A stretch of 64,000 nt of DNA from Aquila chrysaetos chrysaetos (lineage: Eukaryota; Chordata; Aves; Accipitriformes; Accipitridae), in NCBI RefSeq assembly GCF_900496995.4, contig NC_044019.1:5057501-5121500 (forward strand). Reading direction: 5' to 3'. How positions within the stretch are numbered: the stretch's first letter is position 1; the number at the start of each line of letters is the position of its first letter. This document shows, in pieces, positions 38,621-48,592 of the stretch. Position numbers and translations under genes: made by a program. The notes beneath the pieces were generated by a model that saw only the letters and a program-made list of their open reading frames with translations, was not told where the DNA came from and ran no database searches.

Positions 38621-40188
38621 CTGCCACTCAAAATGGTTTCAGGGGTGTGGGGGGCATGGGGAGACACGTGCCAGTCTGCACGGCTTGTGGGGGGGGGGCA
38701 GGGAGAACGGGAAAAGGAGAAACTCCTGAGCAATTGCCTAAAATATCTTTTATTATTTCCAGTTCCAACTTTTCAAGTTTAGAAGTGAGTGGAGCACTGA
38801 TGTTGGAGGTGAGTAATATTGCACTAATAATGTAATATTGTTGGCTGTGCATAGTTACACGGTTCTCTTAATAGTTTAAATAAGTAAGTTATTTTTGAGT
38901 GGCTTATGGAAACTGAATTGGATACCAATGCAGGCTTGATAGGCATTGTTTTAACAGCAAAAGCTGAGCTTAGGCATTCCCTAGCTTCTAAGATTTTTGT
39001 TGGACTTTGGATGGATAGGGGAAAGGGAGGCTGATTTCTGAATCTTTAAAGCGGGGGGGGAATCCTTGGCAAAGTGGATATAAAGGATATTTGATTAGCC
39101 TGAGGCCTTACCTGTGTTTTACAGGAATTGGGAAAGAGCAGAAACAAACTTAGTGGAAAGTTGTGAAGGCCCTGGCTTAGACTCCTGTAATCACCCCTTT
39201 TCTGTTAATCAGTGCCAGAGCAGACTTTTTACCCCCTGCAAAGAAGGCATCATTGATGGGTGGTGGAGCACTGCGATAATACTGGGGCAGGGCACATGGT
39301 AGGCACATGTCATGCTTGCTTAGGACTGGGAATGTGTAGCTGGACTTAACTTTTTTTTTTCTAAATTGTTGTAGACACTGGTGACTGATTGTGATGAGAT
39401 GCTAACAGAAAAGAATCTGTATGTCTAGTGGGACAGGGTAAGTATATTGAGAGTACCGGCCCACATAATTATAGAGGTGGTAGCTAAGGTTCGGTTCATG
39501 GAACATGTGCAGTCAAAATGTAGCCACAGAGAGCGGAACAGGCTGGAAGCAGAAGATGCCTGCATTTGGTGGCCTTCCAAAAGCACGTGCTTCTGGCTGG
39601 GGACTGTCCATTAAATGGCCTCCTGCTGTGTCAGAATAGCAGGCTGAGGCAGATACAGCTCGAGTGTACCTGGTTGCATAGCAAAGGTTGTGGTACAATT
39701 AAGCAGGGCCTGGGGCTGAGCCTGTGTGGGTAAGCTACACATGAGGAAAGCAGGTAGAGCCACGGGGCTATGGTGGAATCGGCATGCACATGCCTGAAAG
39801 CTGCTGCCGAGTGAAGGGCAGGACTCTGGGTGGCCTGGCCCATCTGGAAGGAGCTAGCTTTGGGGTGCTGTCAAGGGGTGGGGGCCTGGGGTGTAAGAAA
39901 GGAGTAAGAAGAAGCCACCATGTGCTCTGTGTGTGGACTTGGACTTGCAGTCAGCTGGCCTGCAGACCAACAACCCCAGTCATCAGTGGGGCCACCCTTG
40001 ATCCCAGCTGCTGGGGAAGAAGATGTGATTCAGCCTGATGTGTGGCGAGGACATTCTGTGGGAAGCTGATACTGGAGGGGTGGCTCATAGGATGTGGGTG
40101 GAAGCAGTAATTTGTGCATCCCTGTTACCTGAAATAAGACCTCAAAGTATTGATTTGTAAACTTGTATCTAGCTGCAGTAGAGAACTA

Positions 40189-40194
40189 AATAAA
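40189..40194 (+). terminator. SNHG3: poly(A) signal AATAAA of SNHG3
   Basis: AATAAA followed after about 18 bases by the GT-rich stretch TTGGTGTATGTTTCTTTGTG. It is the first strong signal after the proposed last exon. Confidence 0.7.
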
Positions 40195-40210
40195 CATTTA
40201 TTTTTCCCTT

Positions 40211-42290
40211 GGTGTATGTTTCTTTGTGAGCGATTGCTTGGTTAGTCCTGGAGTATGAAAGAAATCCTGGACATTGCTGGTGGTGCCTCTCACCTGGAGT
40301 CAGAAATGGGATTCCTGTGCGCTGTTTGTGTGTCCTCTCTGGAGTGTGATGGTGAAAGGTGCAGAAACCCACTTCAAACCTGTGTTATTAGCTCTTCAGG
40401 CTGGATTAGGAGCAGGTGATCTTTGTATCAGCTGTTCAGGGCTAAACCCAGAATGGTTCACCCTCTACCCCAGGTCTGTTGCTGTGGGGGGAATGACAAG
40501 TCCACTCTTGGACTCTTCCACAAAAGCAGAACAGTGCTGATGGGTGGCTTTTGTGGAGGTTCTGCTTAAAGGGTTAAAGCACAAACATGAGTCACTTAAC
40601 TGCCACCCTGCAGCAGTTGGCTGGATAGCCTGGCCCTGCCCCACCTGAAACCCAAAGGGAAAGGGTTGGGTAGTGGATGTCTTACCAGCTCATCTGAAGA
40701 GATCCATGCCTGGAATAACAATTACATAATTAGGAACTTGATGTCTGTTTAAAAAAGGCTATTAAATGCCAAATAGTTTATGTAGGCCTTTGGTCTAGAA
40801 CATCTGAGGGGTGGATTTACATATTAACTGGAATAGAACTAATGAGTGAAACAGAGAAGACTCATCCTGTTAGGCAAGAGATAGCATTTGCTGTTGCAGG
40901 CATGGGCTGTTGGTTTGCTATCTTGTTACGCCACAAGAAATTCAGTCTGGTTCCTGCTTCAAGAATAAAAGCCGGTTTTCCACTTAAAGCAGTGGTATGG
41001 TGGAAAAGCTGGGGTGGTCTGTAACAAAGGATGAGGATGGTGCACCACAATGGGGATGAGCCCTGTAGTCGGCCCTAAACAATCAGCAAACCCCCACTGG
41101 AAGCCAAATAAAGCTTTTGGCTTTATCTTAAGATAATTGTAATTACGAGGACCAGCAAGTTCCAAAAGTCCCAATAACTGGACTCTGAGGAGTCCTTATA
41201 ACTCTTAAGGAGTCTGGTTGCGAGGATGAATCTGTGATTCCAAGCGATACTGTGTTTTGAACGAATGGAATCCTGGAACATTACTTGGGATGTTAATGGC
41301 ACAAGCTGCCAAAAATACCACAAATTCATGGGTCCCAATTCCAGACATTACAATTGACAAAGCAATGGTTGAGTGCTGACAGCAGCTGAGAAACCAGCTG
41401 TCCAAACAACATCTGACCCCTTCGAAGAGTCCGAGTGGGTCAAATGTGCTTAATAAAACCCAGTTGCTCTTCAAAACCCAACAGTTGAAGGCATTCTTTC
41501 TGCTGGCATCGCGATGGTTCAAGGCATGTGTGGTGGTGGCCCACCATTCTGACGCCTGGCTCTGGCAGAGTGAGTCCTCCACCCCCATGGGCAGGAACCT
41601 CTGCTAAAGCCCTTTTTATGTTGTAAACAAAATTATTTTAATCCCCCAGTACAAAGGTCAACAACTTTTCATCAACTCATGCAATTGTTATTTCCACAGT
41701 TGGGCATTCCCAAGCTGGAGAAGGCCACTGCAAACATCTCTGCTACACCTGAAATGGTTCAAAATGCTACTGTAGGTGCTTTGAAAAATTCACAGTCTGA
41801 AATCAACTCATGCTCTCTCACTTAACTACCCAGAATCGATGGACTTTAGACTACCTCTTAGCATCGCAAGGAGCGTGGGTGTTACTGAACTTGTTGCTTT
41901 TATGCAAACCAATCCAAACAGATCAAATAGGGTGTAAATAAGTTAAATAAGGTCATATTTTCATCAAACGGCTCAGGAACAACCTCTGTTAGATGGCATC
42001 TCTGCTGTGGTCCTGGCTGCCAGACCTCGGAGCGTGGACCTGCCGGATTGTGTTAATACTCTTGCTTCACTATCATCATCCAATTAGTCTCTCCTTGCGT
42101 TAAATATCTTATTTTTTGCTGCAGATCTATCGCCGTACCGCTGAGCCCGTAGCTATGCAAACTGTAGGGATCGCTGCTGTTTAGAGGTAGGATGCCAGGA
42201 CAAGTTACGTACACGGTAACCGAGGCACGCACTGACCGGCAGTCCCCGCGGACGCCTGCACAGGTTGGGCAGGGGCCTCCAGGGTAGCAG
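40211..42290. other. SNHG3-RCC1 intergenic region
   Basis: No coding exon recognised. The segment 40870-41620 has three AATAAA signals (about 40964, 41107, 41451) and some LTR-like character; it may be a decayed retroelement but no family was recognised. Confidence 0.5.
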
Positions 42291-42291
42291 C

Positions 42292-43489
42292 TGCCTGCCC
42301 GCTCTGCCTGCCCTGTCCACTCTGCCCTGCCTTGCCCTGCCCTGCACTGCCCTGCCTGCCCTGTCCTGTCCTGCCTGCCCTGCACTGCCCTGCCTGCCCT
42401 GTCCTGTCCTGCCTGCCCTGCACTGCCCTGCCCTGCCCTGTCCTGCACTGCCCTGCCCTGCCTGCCCTGCACTGCCCTGTCCTGTCCTGCCTGCACTGCA
42501 CTGCCCTGCCTGCCCTGTCCTGTCCTGCCTGCTCTGCCTTGCCCTGCCTGCACTGCCCTGCCCTGCCTGCCCTGCACTGCCCTGCCTACCCTACCCTGCA
42601 CTGCCCTGTCCTGCACTGCCCTGCCCTGCCCTGTCCTGCCTGCCCTGCCCTGCCCTGTCCTGCCCTGCCCTGCCCTGTCCTGTCCTGCCTGCCCTGCACT
42701 GCCCTGTCCTGCACTGCCCTGCCCTGTCCTGCCTGCCCTGTCCTGTCCTGCCTGCACTGCCCTGCCCTGCCCTGTCCTGCCTGCCCTGTCCTGTCCTGTC
42801 CTGCACTGCCCTGCCCTGTCCTGCACTGCACTGCCCTGTCCTGCCTGCCCTGTCCTGCCCTGCCTGCCCTGCACTGCCCTGCCTGCCCTGCCCTGCCCTG
42901 TCCTGCCTGCACTGCCCTGCCCTGTCCTGCCTGCCCTGCACTGCCCTGCCTGCCCTGCACTGCCCTGTCCTGCCTGCACTGCCCTGCCCTGCCTGCACTG
43001 CACTGCCCTGCCCTGCCTGCACTGCCCTGCCCTGCCTGCACTGCACTGCCCTGTCCTGCCTGCACTGCCCTGCCCTGCCTGCACTGCCCTGTCCTGCCTG
43101 CACTGCCCTGCCCTGCCCTGCCTGCACTGCACTGCCCTGTCCTGCCTGCACTGCCCTGCCCTGCCTGCCCTGCCTGCACTGCCCTGTCCTGCCTGCACTG
43201 CACTGCACTGCCCTGCCTGCACTGCACTGCCCTGCCCTGCCTGCACTGCCCTGCCCTGCCTGCACTGCCCTGCCCTGCCCTGCCTGCACTGCCCTGTCCT
43301 GCCTGCACTGCCCTGCCCTGCCCTGCCTGCACTGCACTGCCCTGTCCTGCCTGCACTGCCCTGCCCTGCCTGCACTGCACTGCCCTGCCCTGCCTGCCCT
43401 GCCCTGCCCTGCCTGCCCTGCACTGCCCTGCCCTGCCTGCCCTGCCCTGCCCTGCCTGCACTGCACTGCCCTGCCCTGCCCGCTCTGCC
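42292..43489. repeat. 1.2 kb CCTG/CCCTG/CACTG tandem array (minisatellite)
   Basis: An almost uninterrupted array of 4- and 5-base units: CCCTG, TCCTG, CACTG and CCTG, mixed in varying order. It contains no CpG and no TAA, TAG or TGA in any of the six frames, so very long open frames on both strands are artefacts. On the minus strand it reads as GGGCA/GGACA/GTGCA units; positions such as 42643-42675 fit a G3-loop quadruplex pattern. It ends directly against the RCC1 CpG island. Confidence 0.97.
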
Positions 43490-44010
43490 GCCGGGGGGGC
43501 CCGGGCCGGTCGCGGAGCCGCCGGCCGGCAGAGGGCGCTGTGCCCCGCCGAGCGGCCGGCGCTGCGCTTTCCTCCCCCCCCCCCTCCCGCGCATGCGCGG
43601 TGAGGGAGCGCGGCAGCGGGCCGTCCGGCGGCGGAGCGGAGGTGGGAGCGCGGCGCGGCCCCGGGGGCGGCGAGGGGCAAGAGGGGGACGGGGAGAGGAG
43701 CGGGGGTGGAACGGGGGGGGAGGGACGGAGCGGGGGGCCTCCCGGCGAGCCCCGGCCAGCCCTCGGTGCGTCCGGCCGTCCCGGCGAGCGGCAACCGGCG
43801 GGAGGAAAAGGCCGGGCCGGGCCGCGGGCCTGCGCGGTCCCACGTGGGGCGGGGGGCGGCGCGGGGAATTCAAACGGCGGGAAGGGCCGGGGCGGGGGGG
43901 GGGGTTGAGTCCGGCCCACGCGGCTCGTGGGGTCGGGACACGCGGCGTGGCGGCACGGCTCGGGCCGGGGATACGCACGGAAGCCTGAAGTGGGAGCGAA
44001 GATCGGTGCT
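43490..44010. promoter_or_regulatory. RCC1: CpG island promoter of RCC1
   Basis: Dense CpG, GC boxes and G-runs right after the tandem array and before the RCC1 start codon at 44138. It contains the palindrome GCGCATGCGC (43589-43598), an NRF1-type site, with GTGAGG-type donor candidates downstream. The exact first exon was not resolved. Confidence 0.8.
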
Positions 44011-44137
44011 CCAGTCCCAGTTCGGTCACTGGTCCCTCGGGTTATCCGGGGAGGGGAAGGGGGGGGACCCCAAACAACTGACAGCCCCGTGGGCGACCCC
44101 CTAAGAGGGCGACGTTGGTGTTTAGGTCCGAGGCACT

Positions 44138-44210
44138 ATGCCAGGGAAACGCACTGCGAAGAAGAGCCCGGTGCCAGAAGACGAGTCTCCTGGAAGGAAG
44201 AAGATTAAAA
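44138..44210 (+). CDS. RCC1: RCC1 coding exon 1 (N-terminal tail)
   Basis: Begins [20 protein letters not shown] and ends in KKIK; donor GTAAGAAA. Thirteen bases upstream of the ATG, an AG at 44124-44125 after TTGGTGTTT could be an acceptor joining a 5'UTR exon. After Met removal the tail starts Pro-Gly-Lys, unlike Ser-Pro-Lys (human) or Pro-Pro-Lys (mouse). Confidence 0.93.
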
Positions 44211-47200
44211 GTAAGAAAAATCCCTGGGAGTTCTCCCTCCCCCCTCCCAGGGACCACCTTTAATGGAAGCATTGTTCCCTCTATGTCATCTGTATGGTAT
44301 TTATCTCCCTTCTGCCCCACAGTCTGCCACTCATCCCACCGCACGCAGCCCGGCCTGGTGCTGACGCTGGGGCAGGGGGATGTTGGCCAGCTGGGTCTGG
44401 GGGAGGACGTGATGGAGAGGAAGAAGCCGGCCCTGGTGCCGCTGCCGGAGATGGTGGTGCAGGTGGAAGCCGGAGGGATGCATACGGTGTGCCTCAGCCA
44501 GACCGGAAAAGTGAGTGCAGCGTGGAGGGCGCAGCACCTGGGGGGTGTGGGGAGGCTGAGCTGCACTTCCCCGCAAGCTCTGGGACGTGTCCTGGAGCAC
44601 GGGGTCTGAATCGGACCCTGCTGGGCCCAGACGTGTAGCTCATGCCAGCACCAGGGATGAGTGTGGTCTCTGTGCCACGGACCACTACATTTTAGAGGGT
44701 CAAAGGGATGATTCAGCCTGGTGGGTCTCTGTCCCCTGGCTTCACACTCGACCTGTTGCCCCTCTGAGTCCCATCCTGAGACCCTACGTGGAGCACTGCG
44801 TCCAGCTCTGGAGTCCTCAGCACAGGGAAGGCATGGACCTGTTGGAGCAGGACCAAAGGAGGGCCACAAAAATGATCAGAGGGCTGGAACACCTCTCCTG
44901 TGAGGAAAGGCTGAGAGGGTTGGGGGTGTTAAGGCTGGAGAAGAGAAGCCTGGAGCAATAGGACAAGGGGTAATGGTTTTAAACTAGAAGAGGGGAGATT
45001 TAGACTAGATATGAGGAAGAAATTTTTTATGACAAGGGTGGTGAAACACTGGCACAGGTTTCCCAGAGAGGTGGTTGATGCTCCATCCCTGGAAGCATTC
45101 AAGGTCAGGTTAGACGGGGCTCTGAGCAACCTGATCTAGTTGGAGATGTCCCTGCTCATTGCAGGGGGGTTGGACTAGATGATCTTTGGAGGTCCCTTCC
45201 AACCCAAACTATTCTATTCTATGATTCTATGATCCTGACCATCTTCACTCTTTATCTGCAGATCTACACCTTTGGCTGCAATGATGAAGGCGCCCTCGGG
45301 CGTGACACCTCAGCAGAAGGGTCGGAGACCACGCCAGGGCTGGTGGAGCTGCAGGAAAAGGTGGTGCAGGTCTCTGCAGGGGACAGTCACACGGCCGCGC
45401 TGACAGAGGACGGCAGGGTTTTTGTCTGGGGTTCTTTCCGGGTATGTTGATTTCTTGGACGCTGGAAGCTCTGCTGATGGTTGCTGCTTCTGTGACTCAT
45501 GTCCCCGCGTCTGTCTCTCCACCCAGGATAACAACGGGGTGATTGGCTTGCTGGAGCCCATGAAGACGAGCTCCCTTCCTGTGCTGCTCCAGCTCAGTGC
45601 ACCCGTCATTAAAATTGTCTCAGGTGAGCAAGGTCCTGGGGTGTGCATGGGTCAGGCTGGTGCGCGAGGCTGTTGCAACCATTGGGAGAAGGTGAAGGTC
45701 CAGAAGGTCCATGTCCTTTTCCTCCCTCTTGGCTGCTCCGAGCTAGGTACAAGGGTGTGCTTGCTCTTCTCTGGCTCTTGAGAGAACAGACGTTGTGTCT
45801 CTTCTAGCCCCAACGGTATTGTTAATATTTGACCCAATCTGATGTAAAATGCCTTACAAGAGTGCCCTAACTGCGAGCCTGCATGCTCAAACCACTCGCC
45901 CTCTTCTAGACTTGGGGAATCTGAGCAGAGCAACCAGGGAACTTGTCCACTGCCCAGATGAGGCAGGGAGGGGGCATGTGCCCCTAAACCTTCCCAGAGA
46001 AACTTCTTTGGAGTTTCAGCTGGGGAACTGGGATCAGGAAAAGGGAGATCCTGGGGTCTGAATTTGTGCCAGAATCTGGTGTCAAGGTATCCAATGCAGT
46101 AAACCCCACTGAATTCTAGAAAGCTGGGACAGCTGGGGTTTACACGTGGGATCTCAGCCCCTGGGTCTTGCTGGGTTCCTGGAGCATGACTCCTGCTTCA
46201 CTCTTCTCCCTCGTCTCCTCCCAGGGAATGATCACTTAGTGATGCTGACGGTGGATGGTGACCTCTTTACGTGTGGCTGCGGCGAGCAGGGCCAGCTGGG
46301 GAGAGTGCCGGCACTCTTTGCCAACCGAGGAGGAAGGAAAGGGCTGCGTGAGTTGCTTTGGTGCTCGGAGGCGCACGGTGCTGTGTCCTTCGGCTCCAGC
46401 TCTGTGCTTTGCAGAGGAGCAAAGAGACCCAGTCTCTTCCCCTGCTGCTCATGGGCTTGTGTGTAAATCTGTTGCTTGGATTCAGCGAGCTGGATCTAAG
46501 GGGGAATGAAAAGGGTGTAAATCACTAGACCTTGTATGACGTCTTGCCTCCTGCCCCCAGAGCGCCTGCTGGTCCCCCAGCGCGTCCCTGTCAAAGGCAA
46601 AGGCAACAGAGGCAAAATGCGCTTCCAGGACGCCTTTTGTGGGGCTTACTTCACCTTCGCCATCACACAGGAGGGACACATCTATGGATTTGGCCTCTCC
46701 AACTACCACCAGCTGGGTGAGCCTCGCTTAGGTCCCTCCAGATCTTGTCCCTGCTTTGGTCTGGCTGCAGACTTCCTGGTCCCATGCTGCCCTGGGATGC
46801 TGCTGGGCACCCTGGATCCTGAACACCAAGCACCCACCGGACACACCAGAGCTGGAAATTGGGCTGGGGGGTCACCCTGCATAGCTCTGGGTTTAGGTCC
46901 CGGCCCTTGCAGCCGGTGGGTTTGAGCAGAAATTTGATTTTGGGGCTTGGGGGTCTGTGTTAGTCTCTGGTGAGGTGAGCCCTAGGGTGGATGGCTCAGT
47001 GCCGGTGACCGGCCTGGGCTTTCTGTGCCTGTGGATCTGATCTGCCTGGGTTTGTGCGTCCCACCCCGCAGGGACCCAGGGCACCGAGCCCTGCTTCTCC
47101 CCGCAGAACCTGACATGCTTCAAGAACTCCACCAAGTCCTGGGTCGGGTTCTCCGGCGGGCAGCACCACACGGTGTGCGTCGACTCAGAGGGTGAGCACC

Positions 47201-48592
47201 GGCATGACTGGTGGGCTGGGAGTTGCACAAAGTGGGATGGGGGGGGCGATTCCCATGGCCTTTGTCCCAGCTGAGGAGGTGTTGGGGTGAGGGTGATGTA
47301 CTGGAGCCCTCGCAAGTCCTTGGTGTTGGAAGGCAACAAGGGTGGCTTGAATTTGCAGCAAAGGGCAGGGAGGATGACAGGAACCCGGAGTCACTTGTGA
47401 ACTCTGCTCTCACAGGCTCAATAGTCTGTCCAGGCACCCGCCCACCCTATTGATTTTGGGGAGCTCAAAGGTCTCTGTCCCACCCTGCACCTCCTGGTTG
47501 GGATCTAGGGTGTCATAGGGAGGAGTGATGCTCTTCCAGGAGTCAGACCAGCGGGAGAGGGTCTGGCTGTGGCCTGCTGTGGGCTTCTGCTCCTCTCAAG
47601 TCACCTCTCCTGTGCGTCTGTTGTGCTCCAGGTAAAGCCTACAGCCTGGGCAGGGCAGAGTACGGCCGGCTGGGCCTCGGGGCAGGGGCGGAGGAGAAGA
47701 GCACACCCACGGTCATCCCAGAGCTCCCCAGCATCTCTTCTGTTGCATGCGGCGCGTCAGTCGGCTACGCCGTCAGCAGTGACGGTGAGTGCCGGGGCCG
47801 TGGGCTCGGGAATGTTGTCCTAACTACTCTCCCCACCTCTCATCTGTCCATCCTGCTGCTCTGCCCAGCCTGGCCCCCCTGGATCTGGCTGGGCCCCCAC
47901 AGCTTCATCAAACATTGCTGGCTGGGTTGGGACTGGAGCCAGGCCCTGGCGCTGATCGACCACCCAGCCTTGGGGGCAGCTGGGCAGCAGCTGCTCAAAT
48001 ATTTTTGTGGGCCCTTGGCAGCAAGGTTCGTAACAGGGTGTTGACCAGGAGGGGTTCGTTGGCCTGCCGGTCCCTTCTCCGCACCCTGAACTCTGCTGCT
48101 GCGAGACCTCCGTGCGCTGGTGCTGTGCATGCTTGTGCACGGCATCTGCAGCCCACGGCAAGGATGGGAAAGAGGGTTTGTAGTGGGCTGATGGATTTGG
48201 TTCGCTCCCTGGGGACAAAACACTGCCTTAGCTGTGTGATGAAATGCCTCTTTGAGTTGCCAAGCACTGCTCCTCTTCCCGCTGCCTGCATCTCTGGCAC
48301 CCGTTGCTCATCCCCCTGCCCGGGTGTGAAGTCCTCTTGGGTTTGGCTGCTGGGTCCCCTTCCCACCGTACCGTGCAGCCACTTTGAAGTCCAAACTTGC
48401 ATCACCTCCGTTGCAGGACGAGCATTTGCCTGGGGCATGGGCACCAACTACCAGCTGGGCACAGGGGAGGAAGATGATGTCTGGAGCCCTGTGGAGATGA
48501 CGGGCAAGCAGCTGGAAAACCGCACAGTCCTGGCCGTGTCCAGTGGTGGCCAACACACGGTGCTGCTGGTCAAGGACAAGGAGCAGAGTTGA
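44138..48592 (+). CDS. RCC1: RCC1, regulator of chromosome condensation 1 (Ran GEF)
   Basis: Nine coding exons: 44138-44210, 44323-44510, 45262-45441, 45527-45623, 46225-46347, 46561-46716, 47072-47191, 47632-47784, 48417-48592; all GT-AG, one continuous frame, 1266 nt, 421 aa plus stop, the same length as human RCC1. It is the chromatin-bound exchange factor that loads GTP on Ran, driving nuclear transport and spindle assembly. Seen: a basic N-terminal tail with KR and RKKIK clusters (nuclear localisation and DNA contact), then a seven-bladed beta-propeller with blade motifs such as [61 protein letters not shown] and [16 protein letters not shown], ending [10 protein letters not shown]. Asp182 (SGNDHLVM) and His304 (GGQHHTV), important for Ran exchange, are both present at the human numbers. 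A paralogous family member is excluded by length and near-identity. The start is the first ATG and matches the family N-terminus length. Confidence 0.97.
44323..44510 (+). CDS. RCC1: RCC1 coding exon 2 (blade 1)
   Basis: Acceptor CTGCCCCACAG, donor GTGAGTGC. It encodes [20 protein letters not shown] and [16 protein letters not shown], then [14 protein letters not shown], the first propeller repeat. Confidence 0.96.
44780..45233 (+). mobile_element. CR1 LINE, 3' fragment with internal deletion
   Basis: It matches the 3' end of avian CR1: GCACTGCGTCCAGCTCTGG, AGGAGGGCCACAAAAATGAT, AGAGGTGGTTGATG and the tail ATTCTATGATTCTATGAT. After AGAGAAGCCTGGAG the sequence jumps to CAATAGGACAAGGGG, skipping a segment normally present between them, so about 100 bases are missing. 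It has the same orientation as RCC1, in intron 2. The 5' limit is approximate; it is truncated as usual and non-coding. Confidence 0.93.
45262..45441 (+). CDS. RCC1: RCC1 coding exon 3 (blade 2)
   Basis: Acceptor TTTATCTGCAG, donor GTATGTTG; phase 0-0, 60 codons. It encodes [20 protein letters not shown] and [23 protein letters not shown]1 element ends 28 bases upstream of this exon. Confidence 0.97.
45527..45623 (+). CDS. RCC1: RCC1 coding exon 4
   Basis: Acceptor CTCCACCCAG, donor GTGAGCAA; the intron before it is only 85 bp. It encodes [20 protein letters not shown] and ends in IVS with one base of the Gly180 codon. Confidence 0.97.
46225..46347 (+). CDS. RCC1: RCC1 coding exon 5 (Asp182 blade)
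   Basis: Acceptor CTCCTCCCAG, donor GTGAGTTG. It encodes [20 protein letters not shown] and [20 protein letters not shown]; Asp182 of the Ran-binding face is in GNDH. Confidence 0.97.
46561..46716 (+). CDS. RCC1: RCC1 coding exon 6
   Basis: Acceptor CTGCCCCCAG, donor GTGAGCCT. It encodes [20 protein letters not shown] and [19 protein letters not shown], then [13 protein letters not shown]. The lysine/glycine loop (VKGKGNRGK) differs from human (MLKSRGSRGH) but keeps its basic character. Confidence 0.96.
47072..47191 (+). CDS. RCC1: RCC1 coding exon 7 (His304 blade)
   Basis: Acceptor CCACCCCGCAG, donor GTGAGCAC. It encodes [20 protein letters not shown] and [20 protein letters not shown], with His304 in GGQHH. 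An internal CCCCGCAG at 47099-47106 could act as a weak alternative acceptor. Confidence 0.96.
47632..47784 (+). CDS. RCC1: RCC1 coding exon 8
   Basis: Acceptor TTGTGCTCCAG, donor GTGAGTGC. It encodes [20 protein letters not shown] and [14 protein letters not shown], a propeller repeat nearly identical to human. Confidence 0.97.
48417..48592 (+). CDS. RCC1: RCC1 terminal coding exon 9
   Basis: Acceptor CCTCCGTTGCAG. It encodes [20 protein letters not shown] and [18 protein letters not shown], then TGA at 48590-48592. The C-terminus is the same as human. Confidence 0.97.

Larger units (their letters stand above)
37979..40210 (+). ncRNA. SNHG3: SNHG3, spliced non-coding host gene of U17 snoRNA
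   Basis: The identity rests on the U17/SNORA73 snoRNA inside it and on its place between PHACTR4 and RCC1, as in human. Proposed exons: 37979-38012 (donor GTGGGT), 38261-38309 (acceptor CTTTCTTAAG, donor GTGAGTAT), 38763-38808 (acceptor TTATTTCCAG, donor GTGAGTAA), 39375-39437 (acceptor after a T10 tract, TTGTAG; donor GTAAGTAT), and a last exon to the poly(A) signal at 40189, perhaps starting at 39951 after GGACTTGCAG. An optional exon may begin at 39125 (TTTTACAG). The exons have no conserved reading frame; short, weakly conserved exons around a conserved intronic snoRNA are what the class shows. A TATA box and 5'TOP-like start precede it. PHACTR4 ends 350 bp upstream. Exon limits are splice-signal inference; transcript data would settle them. 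Confidence 0.75.

Noticed and set aside
39630-39770. Possible second H/ACA snoRNA in a later SNHG3 intron
   Set aside because: An ATAGCA box and an ACA triplet are present, but I could not draw two convincing hairpins and saw no match to a known snoRNA.
42053-44029. Frames of 400-660 codons on both strands
   Set aside because: They run through a CCTG/CCCTG tandem array that contains no stop triplet in any frame. The predicted GQAGQCR- or CPALPCP-type repeats are artefacts.
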